Shown in pieces: positions 8,645 through 16,654 of a DNA stretch of 64,000 nucleotides. The first letter of the stretch is position 1; each line of letters opens with the position of its first letter. The position numbers and the translations under genes were made by a program. Under the pieces are notes generated by a model. That model did no database searches. It was not told the origin of the DNA and saw only the letters and a list, made by a program, of their open reading frames with translations. The stretch is from Paractinoplanes maris. GTDB taxonomy: Bacteria > Actinomycetota > Actinomycetes > Mycobacteriales > Micromonosporaceae. The DNA lies in NCBI RefSeq assembly GCF_023544465.1, contig NZ_JALPVL010000007.1, positions 434,001-498,000 on the forward strand. Direction: 5' to 3'.

Positions 8645-9544
8645 TCAGGACAGCGGCTGGCCGCCGGTGACACCGAGCACCTCGCCAGTGACGTAGCTGG
8701 ACTCCTGCGAGGCGAAGAACACGTACGCCGGAGCCAGCTCCGCCGGCTGCCCGGCGCGCTTCATGGGAACCTGCTCACCGAAGGACTCCACCTTCTCCTC
8801 CGGCATGGTGGCCGGGATGAGTGGCGTCCAGATCGGACCGGGCGCCACCGCGTTCACCCGGATGCCCTTCTCGGCCAGGCTCGCTCCGAGGGCCTTGGTG
8901 AACGCGACGATGCCGGCCTTGGTGGTGGCATAGTCCAGCAGTTCCGGAGACGACTGGTACGCCTGGATCGACGCGGTGTTGATGATGGTGGAGCCCGGCT
9001 GCAGGTGGGGCACGGCCGCCTTGCTCAGCCAGAACATGGCGTACAGGTTGGTCTTCAGGACCCGGTCGAACTGCTCGGTGGTGATGTCGGTGATCCCGCC
9101 CGGCTGGGCCATCTGGTAGGCGGCGTTGTTGACCAGGATGTCCAGGCCGCCAAGTTCGCTGACCGCCCGCTCGACGATCGCGGTGCAATGCGCTTCCTCA
9201 CGGATGTCACCGGGCACGGCGACTGCCTTGCGTCCGGCCTTCTCCACCAGCTGCACCGTCTGCTGCGCGTCTTCCTCTTCGTCAGGTAGGTAGGCGATCA
9301 GCACGTCAGCGCCCTCGCGGGCGAAGGCGATCGCGACCGCGCGGCCGATGCCCGAGTCCCCGCCGGTGATGATCGCCCGCTTGCCGGTCAGTCGACCGGT
9401 CCCCTGGTAGCTGTCTTCACCGTGGTCGGGCTGATCCTGCATGTCGCCGGTGCGTCCGGGGTGCGGGATCTGATCGCTCTGCTGCTGGTCGGGCTGCTCG
9501 AACTGCTCCTGCGGGTTTTGCTTGCCGTACTGGTTCTCGGCCAC
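8645..9544 (-). CDS. SDR-family oxidoreductase with hydrophilic N-terminal extension
   Basis: A 299-residue SDR of the YhdF/YghA type. The first 45 residues are a Gln/Pro/Asp-rich hydrophilic extension (QNPQEQFEQPDQQQSDQ) typical of this stress-linked branch. The Rossmann part has TGGDSGIG, VNNAAYQ, a catalytic Ser in NTASIQ and YATTK. Members are NAD(P)-dependent and often annotated as glucose/ribitol or general stress dehydrogenases. The GTG at 9544 is preferred because GGAAAGGG lies 8 bases upstream; an ATG at 9562 is the alternative. Confidence 0.85.
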   Translation of the reverse strand: MAENQYGKQNPQEQFEQPDQQQSDQIPHPGRTGDMQDQPDHGEDSYQGTGRLTGKRAIITGGDSGIGRAVAIAFAREGADVLIAYLPDEEEDAQQTVQLVEKAGRKAVAVPGDIREEAHCTAIVERAVSELGGLDILVNNAAYQMAQPGGITDITTEQFDRVLKTNLYAMFWLSKAAVPHLQPGSTIINTASIQAYQSSPELLDYATTKAGIVAFTKALGASLAEKGIRVNAVAPGPIWTPLIPATMPEEKVESFGEQVPMKRAGQPAELAPAYVFFASQESSYVTGEVLGVTGGQPLS

Positions 9545-9695
9545 GGGGATTGCCCTTTCCATGCGCGGTAACGTCTCGCGGCGCATTCCCCCATCAACTC
9601 CCGCTATTCCTGAGAAACCGCAGACAGCGACCGGCTGTGCCGGACCGGAACACTGCGGGACGCGTTCGAAACGGCGGCTTCTGGACTGGCGGCCC

Positions 9696-10694
9696 CTACG
9701 CCGGGCTGCGGTGCATCACCCCGTACGGGAAATGCAGCCGGACCGAGGTGCAGCCTGGCGCCGTGTCGGTGATCACGATGTCGGCGAGTTGCCGCGCCAG
9801 CCACAGCCCCCGGCCGCCCGGAGCGGCGCCGGCCGGTTGGGGACGGCGGTAGCCGGCCGTGGCCGGGATGGGACGGCCGGCGCTGTCGTCGCACTGGACG
9901 ATCAGGGTGTCCTGGCCATGCCAGGCGCGCACGTGCACCGGTGCGGCGCCGTGGCGCAGGCCGTTGGCGGCCACTTCGACGGTGGCCGTGACCAGGTCGT
10001 CGGCGGATTCACCGGCGAAGTGGTGCTGGTCGGCCCACGGGTACAGCACCGCGCGTAACCGGCTCAGATCAGCGACCTCGGTCAGGACCACCTCGTGGTC
10101 GACGTCGGCGGGGGCGGGTTGCAAGGACAGGTCCTGCCGTCCGGCCAGGTATCGCTCAGGGCCCTGATAGGTCGGGGACGGGACGCGGCCGGCCGTGGTG
10201 AGCAGGTAGCGGTGGGTGGCGCGTACCCCGTCGAGGACGCCCGTCAGGTGATGGCGCTGGTTCCAGATGCAGGTGACCGCTGCGTCGTACGGCGCGTAGG
10301 TGTCGTTGCAAACCGCCTCATAGGCCAGGTAGGCGGCCGCGCGATCGGCGTGCATGCCGGCGTCCACGCCGCCGGCCAGGTCGGGCTCGGCGATCACGTG
10401 CACCCGGTGACCGGCGGCGTGCTGTTCGGCCAGGTAGCGGCGGAAGCCTTCGTAGGCGAATCCGAGCCGTTGGTAGAACGCCGACGGATCACGCCAGTGC
10501 AGAGCGCCGCCGAGGTCGCCGAGGTGCTCCGCCAGCATCGTACGGGTGTCTCTGCCGATCACCAGGAGAACTTCGTCGTAGCGGCCGGCCGAGCGACGCA
10601 GCTCGGGTAGCAGGGTGTTGAGCAGCTCATTGTCCGAGTCGATGATCAGCGCGGTGTGCGCCGGGCCATCAGCACCTTCGTGTCCGGACGTCAT
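9696..10694 (-). CDS. MEDS sensory domain plus RsbW-type ATPase domain
   Basis: A 332-residue two-domain regulator. Residues about 10-185 match the MEDS (DcmR-like sensory) domain, with ALIIDSDNELLNTLLPELR and the later FRRYLAEQHAAGHRVHVIAE. The C-terminal third is a histidine-kinase-like ATPase of the anti-sigma (RsbW/SpoIIAB) type: VTATVEVAANGLRHGAAPVH carries the N box and GGRGLWLARQLAD the G box. Such proteins are thought to bind sigma factors or anti-anti-sigma partners in response to a signal. The ATG at 10694 overlaps the stop of a 20-codon leader ORF as ATGA, which supports this start. Confidence 0.8.
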   Translation of the reverse strand: MTSGHEGADGPAHTALIIDSDNELLNTLLPELRRSAGRYDEVLLVIGRDTRTMLAEHLGDLGGALHWRDPSAFYQRLGFAYEGFRRYLAEQHAAGHRVHVIAEPDLAGGVDAGMHADRAAAYLAYEAVCNDTYAPYDAAVTCIWNQRHHLTGVLDGVRATHRYLLTTAGRVPSPTYQGPERYLAGRQDLSLQPAPADVDHEVVLTEVADLSRLRAVLYPWADQHHFAGESADDLVTATVEVAANGLRHGAAPVHVRAWHGQDTLIVQCDDSAGRPIPATAGYRRPQPAGAAPGGRGLWLARQLADIVITDTAPGCTSVRLHFPYGVMHRSPA

Positions 10695-10753
10695 GAAGGT
10701 CTCGCGGGTGGTGCCGGTGCCGCGGGCGGCCTGTTGAAGATCGTGTACGTCAT
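10691..10753 (-). CDS. 20-residue leader ORF coupled to the MEDS-ATPase gene
   Basis: A short frame, MTYTIFNRPPAAPAPPARPS, begins 9 bases after a good ribosome-binding site (AAGGA). Its TGA overlaps the ATG of the next gene as ATGA. The downstream gene itself lacks a visible ribosome-binding site, so translation of the leader may feed ribosomes into it. The Pro-rich second half, with PP pairs, could slow ribosomes. No homologue is claimed. Confidence 0.5.
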   Translation of the reverse strand: MTYTIFNRPPAAPAPPARPS

Positions 10754-10906
10754 GTCTTGCTGTCCTTCGCACGGGTGCGCAGGGGTCCGGGCGTCTCCGT
10801 GCACGTCGTTGAACGATACGAGAGTTTGGTACCCGGGCTGTTGTGGCTTACACGTGCACCCGACTGCTGCGCCCGGCAACGCCGAGGACAAGGCCCGGCA
10901 AGCTGG

Positions 10907-11341
10907 TCAGGCGGCGGCTTCGCCAGGTGCGGCGGCTGATGTGGTCAACCTGGCCCAGACGACTTTCCCTGAGCGCTCCGGCCTCGCGCCCCAGGCGCGG
11001 GTGACGCCGGCAACCAACAGCAAGCCTCTACCGCCGAGGCGGTGCGTGTCGGGAGGATGGACCTGCGGCAGAACCGGACTGTGGTCGCGCACCTCGATGG
11101 TGATCGCGTGAGCATCGGCGGTGAGCACGAGTTCTCCGCCGCCGCCGGTGTGCTGGGTGACGTTCTGCACCAACTCGGAGATGACCACCATCGCGTCGGC
11201 AAGGTCGTCAGCAGCCAGCCACGGCATCAGCGCGGAGCGGGCCGAGTGGCGCAGCGGACCGGCAGGCTCACCATGCTCGAAGGGCCGGCGCAGCACTTCC
11301 ACTGTTCCTCCGATCCCCTTCCCGCGTTCGATCTCCATCAT
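10907..11341 (-). CDS. Anti-sigma-type ATP-binding protein (RsbW-like)
   Basis: A 144-residue stand-alone HATPase_c_2 domain. The N box is in VVISELVQNVTQHTGGGGEL, the D-x-S/G-x-x region is EVRDHSPVLPQ, and GGRGLLLVAGVTRAWG carries the G box. Actinobacteria have many such small proteins, which phosphorylate anti-sigma-antagonist proteins or bind sigma factors. It lies 153 bases upstream of the leader ORF and MEDS-ATPase gene on the same strand, so the two ATPase proteins may be co-expressed. Confidence 0.8.
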   Translation of the reverse strand: MMEIERGKGIGGTVEVLRRPFEHGEPAGPLRHSARSALMPWLAADDLADAMVVISELVQNVTQHTGGGGELVLTADAHAITIEVRDHSPVLPQVHPPDTHRLGGRGLLLVAGVTRAWGARPERSGKVVWARLTTSAAAPGEAAA

Positions 11342-11516
11342 GCCGTAAGTGGTTGATCACGAACGGTCGAGGAGCGGGTCCGGTTATCGGTCGGCGAACG
11401 ACAGTGGAGCCGAGTCCGGCGCCGCAGACGAAGAAGGACGTAACCCGGTCCGGGTCCGGCAGCGGCTTGTCGAGGTGTCATGCCGCGACGGGGGCCTGCG
11501 GCGTCCCAGCCTGGCC

Positions 11517-12749
11517 TTACACCTTGGCGGTTCGCACCTCACCCGCGCGGTGCAGCTGGAACCCGACGAGGACGCCGGCGACCAGGACCGCGGCGAGAAG
11601 GCCGACCGTGGCCACCGGGGAGAGGTCGAGCAGGACGACCACCAGGACCAGGAGCATGCCGGCACCCGGCCAGATCAGCGACCCGCGTACGCTCCGGCCC
11701 AGATGCGCCTGCATGAGACCGGCGCTGAGGAGATAGCCGGCGGCGGCGATGCCCAGCACCCAGCGCGTCCCCGCGCTCAGGTGCGGGTCGGCGCCGTGGA
11801 GCACGGCGTGTTCCAGTCCCACCGCCACTGCGGCCAGCGACACCGCCAACGGCAGGTGAACATACACGTAGAAGTCATGCACACCGTGCTTGGTGACCGC
11901 GTCACCTTCGGCGGCCAGCCGGCGCTTCGCCGCACCGCCGGACAGATCGAAGTACACCCACCACAGCGCCGCGGCGACCGTGAACGCCAGGCCCGCCGTG
12001 ATCACCACGGGACCCTTCCAGCCGCCGTCGTGCACGCCGGTCACGACCGCCGCGACCGACTCGCCCAGCACCAGGATGACGAATAGCCCGAAGCGCTCCG
12101 GTAGATGCTCCAGATGCAGCGGGACGGCGTCTTTCAGCCGGGCTGCAGCGGTCGGCCACACCACGTCCACCAGCACGCCGACACCCCAGAGCCAGTATCG
12201 GGCCGGCGTCGGGACAGCCAGCGAAACCAGCCAGATCGCCGCACCCAGAGAGTGCCCGATCAGATAGAGCCGGGCCGTCGATCGGGCCTGCGGCACATGC
12301 CGCCATGCTCGTACGTAGCCGGCGATCAACGCAAGACGGATCACGACGTAGCCCAGAGCGAACCACCGCCCGGCGGAACCGTCGATCTTGTCCACGGCAG
12401 CCGCCATCGCAGCCACGCCGGCCATCGCGGCCAACGTGAGCAGCCGGAACACCGCGTCGTCGGTATCGAATCGGTTGGCGTACAGGGTCGTGCTGGCCCA
12501 CGCCCACCAGCCGATCGTCAGAACGGCGGTGAACACCAGCGCGCCGTGCCAGCTCTCGTCCTTCGCCAGGACGTCGGCGCAGCGCGCCACGAACAGCACG
12601 AACGCCAGGTCGAAGAATAGTTCCAGACGGGTAGCCGAACGGTTCGACTCCTGATTGAGGTCGGGCGGCCGGACGGCCTCGACCTGCTCGGCCTCCTCCT
12701 CGTCGAGCTCCTCGTCTCCGTCGCCGAGCCGATCGTGCGCGCGGGTCAT
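11517..12749 (-). CDS. ltrA: Low temperature requirement protein A (LtrA) family membrane protein
   Basis: A 410-residue protein with about 10-11 hydrophobic segments. It begins with an acidic cytosolic stretch (EELDEEEAEQVEAVRPPD). The family signature RLELFFDLAFVLFVARCADV follows, and later HLPERFGLFVILVLGESVAA, the conserved E-R-x-G-L-x-x-I-x-x-G-E motif. LtrA proteins are widespread in actinobacteria, and their biochemical role is not established. GGAGG lies 4 bases before the ATG at 12749 and only 1 base before the adjacent ATG at 12752, so the former is preferred. Confidence 0.9.
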   Translation of the reverse strand: MTRAHDRLGDGDEELDEEEAEQVEAVRPPDLNQESNRSATRLELFFDLAFVLFVARCADVLAKDESWHGALVFTAVLTIGWWAWASTTLYANRFDTDDAVFRLLTLAAMAGVAAMAAAVDKIDGSAGRWFALGYVVIRLALIAGYVRAWRHVPQARSTARLYLIGHSLGAAIWLVSLAVPTPARYWLWGVGVLVDVVWPTAAARLKDAVPLHLEHLPERFGLFVILVLGESVAAVVTGVHDGGWKGPVVITAGLAFTVAAALWWVYFDLSGGAAKRRLAAEGDAVTKHGVHDFYVYVHLPLAVSLAAVAVGLEHAVLHGADPHLSAGTRWVLGIAAAGYLLSAGLMQAHLGRSVRGSLIWPGAGMLLVLVVVLLDLSPVATVGLLAAVLVAGVLVGFQLHRAGEVRTAKV

Positions 12750-12820
12750 CATGCCTCCGATCCGTCGCAGTGACCTGGGCGAGCGGACTACCCGCACTGC
12801 GACGGATCACACGACGGGGG

Positions 12821-13332
12821 TCACCCCTGGCGAGGACCCGGTCCCACACTGCTCGACACGGTCGTACCGTTCGCGCCGTTCGCCGTCGCGGCGTCGAACG
12901 GCACCTTCTCCTCACCGACGGTCGGCTCTGACTTGAGCCGGCCGCGGCGGGTGTCCCAGATGTCACGGGCGATGATCTGAATGACGCCGGCGACGGGAAT
13001 GGCCAGCAGCGCGCCGAGGACTCCCATGATCGCGAGCACCGCGTACGTGAGACCACCGCAGATGACACTGATCAGCAGACTCCCGGTGATGTAGCCGGTG
13101 ATCTTCTTGGCGCAGTCATGGCCGACCCGACGGATCCGCTCGGCCCGGCGGTCGTCGAACAGTGCGAGACGACCTTCGGCGCCTCCAGCACCATCGGGTA
13201 GGCGAGCACGAAGATGGTCACGATGCCCGCAACACTCGTCGCCGCGCCACGCAGGACGACCAGCGTGGGTGCGCCGAGACGGCCCGCGTACTCCCGGAAC
13301 TGTTCGGCGTGATTCTGCGCGTACTCGAGCAC
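12821..13332 (-). pseudogene. Decayed AI-2E family transporter
   Basis: Two frames together give parts of an AI-2E/PerM-type membrane protein. The upstream piece (from about 13332) contains GAATSVAGIVTIFVLAYPMV; after about 13175 the family continues in another frame with KKITGYITGSLLISVICGG. That frame jumps straight to GALLAIPVAGVIQIIARDIW, so the roughly 80 residues that normally separate these two conserved parts are missing. The N-terminal half is also absent. At least a frameshift, an internal deletion and a 5' truncation are therefore present. Confidence 0.75.
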
Positions 13333-13481
13333 GTTGGACCGCTCGATCAGGCGAACAGGCGAGCCATCGATCAGGGAGAGGCGGCTCCGGCAGGCGCGTC
13401 AGCGTCCCACAGCCACACTCAGCTTGGGACGCGAAGGCGTGTTCGCCGGGCACGAATCGAGGAAACCACCAGCGTCGTTGA

Positions 13482-13865
13482 TCTGAGTGGCAGGCCAAGT
13501 CCTACGCTGACGCGAACCACGCTCCGGTCATCGAGATCGAGGCGCGGCACACCGACATCGACGTCCGTCCCGGGCAGAAGGTCAATCTGCGGGCCTTTGT
13601 CTCCGACCCGGACGACGACAAGCTGACGACCAACTGGTGGCAGTACCGTGAGGCGGGCACGTACCGAGGCGTGGTCGACATCGCTCGGCCCTCGGACCGG
13701 AGAACGAGCTTCGCCGTCCCGTCGAACGCAAGGCCGTGCCAGACGATCCACATGATCCTCAAGGTCACGGACCCGGGCCGAGAAGCCGATGACTCGCTAC
13801 GCACGAATCGTCGCCACTGTCCGCTGACACGCTACGGGTCCGTCGACCGCACAAGCCCGTACTAG
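13482..13865 (+). pseudogene. C-terminal remnant of a DUF1593 / nucleoside-hydrolase-like protein
   Basis: A plus-strand frame that starts right after a stop at 13479 and has no start codon. It reads SYADANHAPVIEIEARHTDI, then an Ig-like part with VSDPDDDKLTTNWWQYREAG and TIHMILKVTDPG. This is the characteristic C-terminal beta domain that follows the nucleoside-hydrolase-like domain in secreted DUF1593 proteins. The catalytic domain is missing and the tail after KVTDPG looks shifted. Its end touches the stop of the convergent isomerase gene. Confidence 0.7.
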
Positions 13866-14710
13866 ACAGGCGGCGCGAGAACCGCTTCCGCCGTGCGGAA
13901 GGCGGCCGCGACCGCCTCCCGCACCGGGGCCTTCCGATGCTCCTCGGAGAGGATCTCGACGCCCCACGGACCGTCCCAACCCGCGGCGCGTAGCGCTGCG
14001 ATGACGCCGGCCAGATCGAACGCGCCTTGGCCGCACAGCCGCCGCCGGTTGACGGTGTCGTCGAAGAGCGTGCCGACCGGCTCCGCGTCGGCGTCGTTGA
14101 GTTCGACGCCCACGATATAGCGCAGCGGCACCGCGGCGAGATCGGCCGGTGGAGTGTGCGCACGCTCGGTGTGCCAGACGTCGATGATCAGCCCGCCGGC
14201 CGCCGCGCCGGCCGCCTGGACCAGCGCGAGCCCGTCATGCACGGTCTTGATGTTCGACCAGGGCAGGAATTCCAGGCCGACTCGGGTTCCAGCGTTGGCG
14301 GCGTCGGCCGCCAGTCCGGCGAACGCCGTGACCCACTCATCGCGGTTCCACGGGCCGTCGGTGACGTCGGGGGCGATCTTGACATGCCGGGCGCCGAGCG
14401 CTTCGGCTGCGGTGAGCAACTCGCGGCGTACGGGATCGGACTTCCGCCGGTTGGGGTCTGTCTCCCACCAGCCGGTAATCAGTTCCAGCTCAAGGTCGAC
14501 GATGCCGTGGTCGTCCAGAAGAGCGCGCAGGCCGCGTACTCCGTATTCGTCGAGCGCCGGCATCAGGTCCGCGTGGAGCAGACCCATGCCCCCGAACCCG
14601 GCGCCGGACGCCGCCTCGACCCGCTCGCGGATCCCGACCGGGCTGCGCTGGTCGCCGGGGTAGGGGTTCGCATCGCCGGCGGTGGTCCAGCAGGTCGCAA
14701 GGAGACTCAT
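13862..14710 (-). CDS. Sugar phosphate isomerase/epimerase (AP-endonuclease 2 TIM barrel)
   Basis: A 282-residue TIM-barrel protein of the xylose-isomerase-like family. Metal-binding acidic residues are placed as expected in GLEFLPWSN, GLIIDVWHTER, VGVELNDADAEP and WGVEILSEEH. Relatives act in inositol or other sugar catabolism as dehydratases, isomerases or epimerases. AGGA lies 8 bases before the ATG at 14710. It is divergent from a Gfo/Idh/MocA oxidoreductase with a 102-base gap, so the two probably act on the same polyol or sugar. Confidence 0.85.
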   Translation of the reverse strand: MSLLATCWTTAGDANPYPGDQRSPVGIRERVEAASGAGFGGMGLLHADLMPALDEYGVRGLRALLDDHGIVDLELELITGWWETDPNRRKSDPVRRELLTAAEALGARHVKIAPDVTDGPWNRDEWVTAFAGLAADAANAGTRVGLEFLPWSNIKTVHDGLALVQAAGAAAGGLIIDVWHTERAHTPPADLAAVPLRYIVGVELNDADAEPVGTLFDDTVNRRRLCGQGAFDLAGVIAALRAAGWDGPWGVEILSEEHRKAPVREAVAAAFRTAEAVLAPPV

Positions 14711-14812
14711 GGCCGAATCCTGCCCGCGACCGGGCCGGGGAACCATGCCTGAGGGCTTTTTGATGGGTTCTGGTGTGATGAACGCACAGTCACGGTTCCT
14801 ACGCTGAGCGCC

Positions 14813-15847
14813 ATGCGTATCGGATTGATCGGCCTCGGCCGGATCGGCGCTTTCCACGCCGGCACCCTGAGCTCCCTCGACACCATCGACTCGCTCGTCG
14901 TCACTGACATCCTGCCGGAACGGGTCCGCCAGGTCACCGACCGCTATGGGGCCGAAGGCGTAGGTTCGGTCGGCGAACTACTCGCGGCCGGGGTCGACGG
15001 CGTTGTCGTCGCGGCCGGCACCGACGTGCACGCCCCGCTCATCCTCGCCTGCGCGGAGGCGGGCGTACCGACGCTCTGCGAGAAGCCGGTCGCATCCGAC
15101 AGCGCCGCCGGCGCCGCTCTGCTGCGCCGGCTCGCGGACTACGACGTACCCGTGATGATGGGTTTCCAGCGTCGTTACGATGGTGCGATGGCGGCCGTCA
15201 AGGCCGCGGTCGACGCCGGCGAGCTCGGCCGGCTGACCACGGTGCGATCGACCACCATGGACCCCGAGCCGCCGTCCCGCGATTACATCGCGGGCTCGGG
15301 CGGCCTCTACCGCGACTGCGGAGTGCACGATTTCGACATCGTACGATGGGTGACCGGCCAGGAAGCCGTCGAGGTCTACGCCATCGGCAGCGACCGCGGT
15401 GCCGCCTTCTTCGCCGAGGTGGGTGACGTCGACACCGCGACGGCCGTCATCACCTTCGCCGACGGCACCCTCGGCGTCGTGTCCAACACCCGCTACAACG
15501 GCCGCGGCTACGACGTACGGCTGGAAGTGCACGGCTCGGCCGACAGCATCGCCGCCGGCATCGACCCGAAGTGGCCGATGCGCGACGCAACGCCAGGTAC
15601 CGCAGCCGCCGGCTCCCCTCCGCATCGCTTCTTCATGGACCGCTTCGCCGACGCCTTCCGCGTCGAGTTCGAAACGTTCCTCGACGTCGCCGCCGGGAAG
15701 CAGCCGTCGCCGTGCACGGTCGCCGACGGTCTCGAAGCCGACTGGATCGCCGAGGCCTGCGTCCGTTCGGCCGCGGAGCACCGCCCCGTGCGCATCGAGG
15801 AGGTCCGGCCGGCGGCGACGGCGGACTCGAAGCCCTCCGCGTCCTGA
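14813..15847 (+). CDS. Gfo/Idh/MocA oxidoreductase, inositol 2-dehydrogenase-like
   Basis: A 344-residue NAD(P)-dependent dehydrogenase. GLIGLGRIGAFHA is the N-terminal cofactor loop, LCEKPVASDS carries the E-K-P motif with the catalytic Lys, and YRDCGVHDFDIVRW supplies the D-x-x-x-H pair used in inositol dehydrogenases. Together with the divergent TIM-barrel isomerase this looks like a small polyol-catabolic unit. A true myo-inositol role would normally come with further iol genes, and none is visible here. Confidence 0.85.
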   Translation: MRIGLIGLGRIGAFHAGTLSSLDTIDSLVVTDILPERVRQVTDRYGAEGVGSVGELLAAGVDGVVVAAGTDVHAPLILACAEAGVPTLCEKPVASDSAAGAALLRRLADYDVPVMMGFQRRYDGAMAAVKAAVDAGELGRLTTVRSTTMDPEPPSRDYIAGSGGLYRDCGVHDFDIVRWVTGQEAVEVYAIGSDRGAAFFAEVGDVDTATAVITFADGTLGVVSNTRYNGRGYDVRLEVHGSADSIAAGIDPKWPMRDATPGTAAAGSPPHRFFMDRFADAFRVEFETFLDVAAGKQPSPCTVADGLEADWIAEACVRSAAEHRPVRIEEVRPAATADSKPSAS

Positions 15848-15931
15848 AACGACGCCTGTCCGACGTGGTCTACCGAGCCTTGCAGGTCGACTGCGCCGTC
15901 ACAGGTTGACAGAGGAGCTATTTACAGTCCT

Positions 15932-16576
15932 TCACGGCCGGGTGATGTACGAGCCCAACAGGGTGATGGCGACGGCGAGCACCAAGGTGTTGAACAGGAA
16001 CGCCAGCAGTCCGTGGGCGAGGACCTGGCGCCGCACCCGGCTTCGGGTGACGTTGACGTCGGTCGTGCCGAAGGTGGTGCCGATCGCGGCCGAGAAGTAC
16101 AGGAAGTCGACGGTATTGGGTTCGTCGTCGCCGGGGAAGTCCAGGCCGCCCTTCTCGGAGTACAGCCGCAGGTAACTCAGGCCGAAACCGGTCTGCAGCA
16201 CCAACCAGCCGGTGAAGACGGCGGCCGTGCAGACGATGAGCACCACCGGCAGTGGTGCGCCGAGCAGTCGAGCCTGCGGCATCGCGACGACGGTGGCGAC
16301 CAGCGCGGCCACCGCGCCCGCTTGGGAGAACTGCTCCGGCGCGGAGACCAGCAGGCGATCAGTCATGCTGCGGCGGCGCGGGATGAGAACGATCGCCTGT
16401 GATTCTTCCGAGGTGCGGCCGCGGAAGGCGAACCAGGTAAGCACCAGATAGGTCATGGCGTAGAGGTCCCAGGCGGCCAGAAACTTCATCAGCACGTCAC
16501 CCGGCACCAAGATGCCGAGAAAGGCCGCCGGCAACGACAGCAGTTGCCGTGACGACTCGCGCGTCCACCAGTGCAT
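15932..16576 (-). CDS. DUF1345 family membrane protein
   Basis: A 214-residue protein with five or six hydrophobic segments. The segment DFLYFSAAIGTTFGTTDVNV followed by TRSRVRRQVLAHGLLAFLFN is the conserved core of DUF1345, and the final segment VLAVAITLLGSYI ends the protein as usual. Function is unknown for the family; the TxGT-like loop is reminiscent of a channel pore, which is only a resemblance. The gene starts 80 bases beyond the terminator that closes the upstream hydrolase gene. Confidence 0.8.
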   Translation of the reverse strand: MHWWTRESSRQLLSLPAAFLGILVPGDVLMKFLAAWDLYAMTYLVLTWFAFRGRTSEESQAIVLIPRRRSMTDRLLVSAPEQFSQAGAVAALVATVVAMPQARLLGAPLPVVLIVCTAAVFTGWLVLQTGFGLSYLRLYSEKGGLDFPGDDEPNTVDFLYFSAAIGTTFGTTDVNVTRSRVRRQVLAHGLLAFLFNTLVLAVAITLLGSYITRP

Positions 16577-16598
16577 CTTTCGGGTCTCCTCAAATCAC

Positions 16599-16637
16599 GC
16601 GGCGGGTGAGCGACGGTGTGCGTCGCCCACCCGCCGC
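16599..16637 (-). terminator. Long stem-loop terminator
   Basis: GCGGCGGGTG plus GCGAC on the left arm (16599-16614) pair with GTCGC plus CACCCGCCGC on the right arm (16622-16637), with one bulged base on each side and a 7-base loop. It follows the stop of the secreted hydrolase at 16655 and precedes the DUF1345 gene. Confidence 0.75.
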
Positions 16638-16654
16638 GGCTGGGTGTCGTTGAT

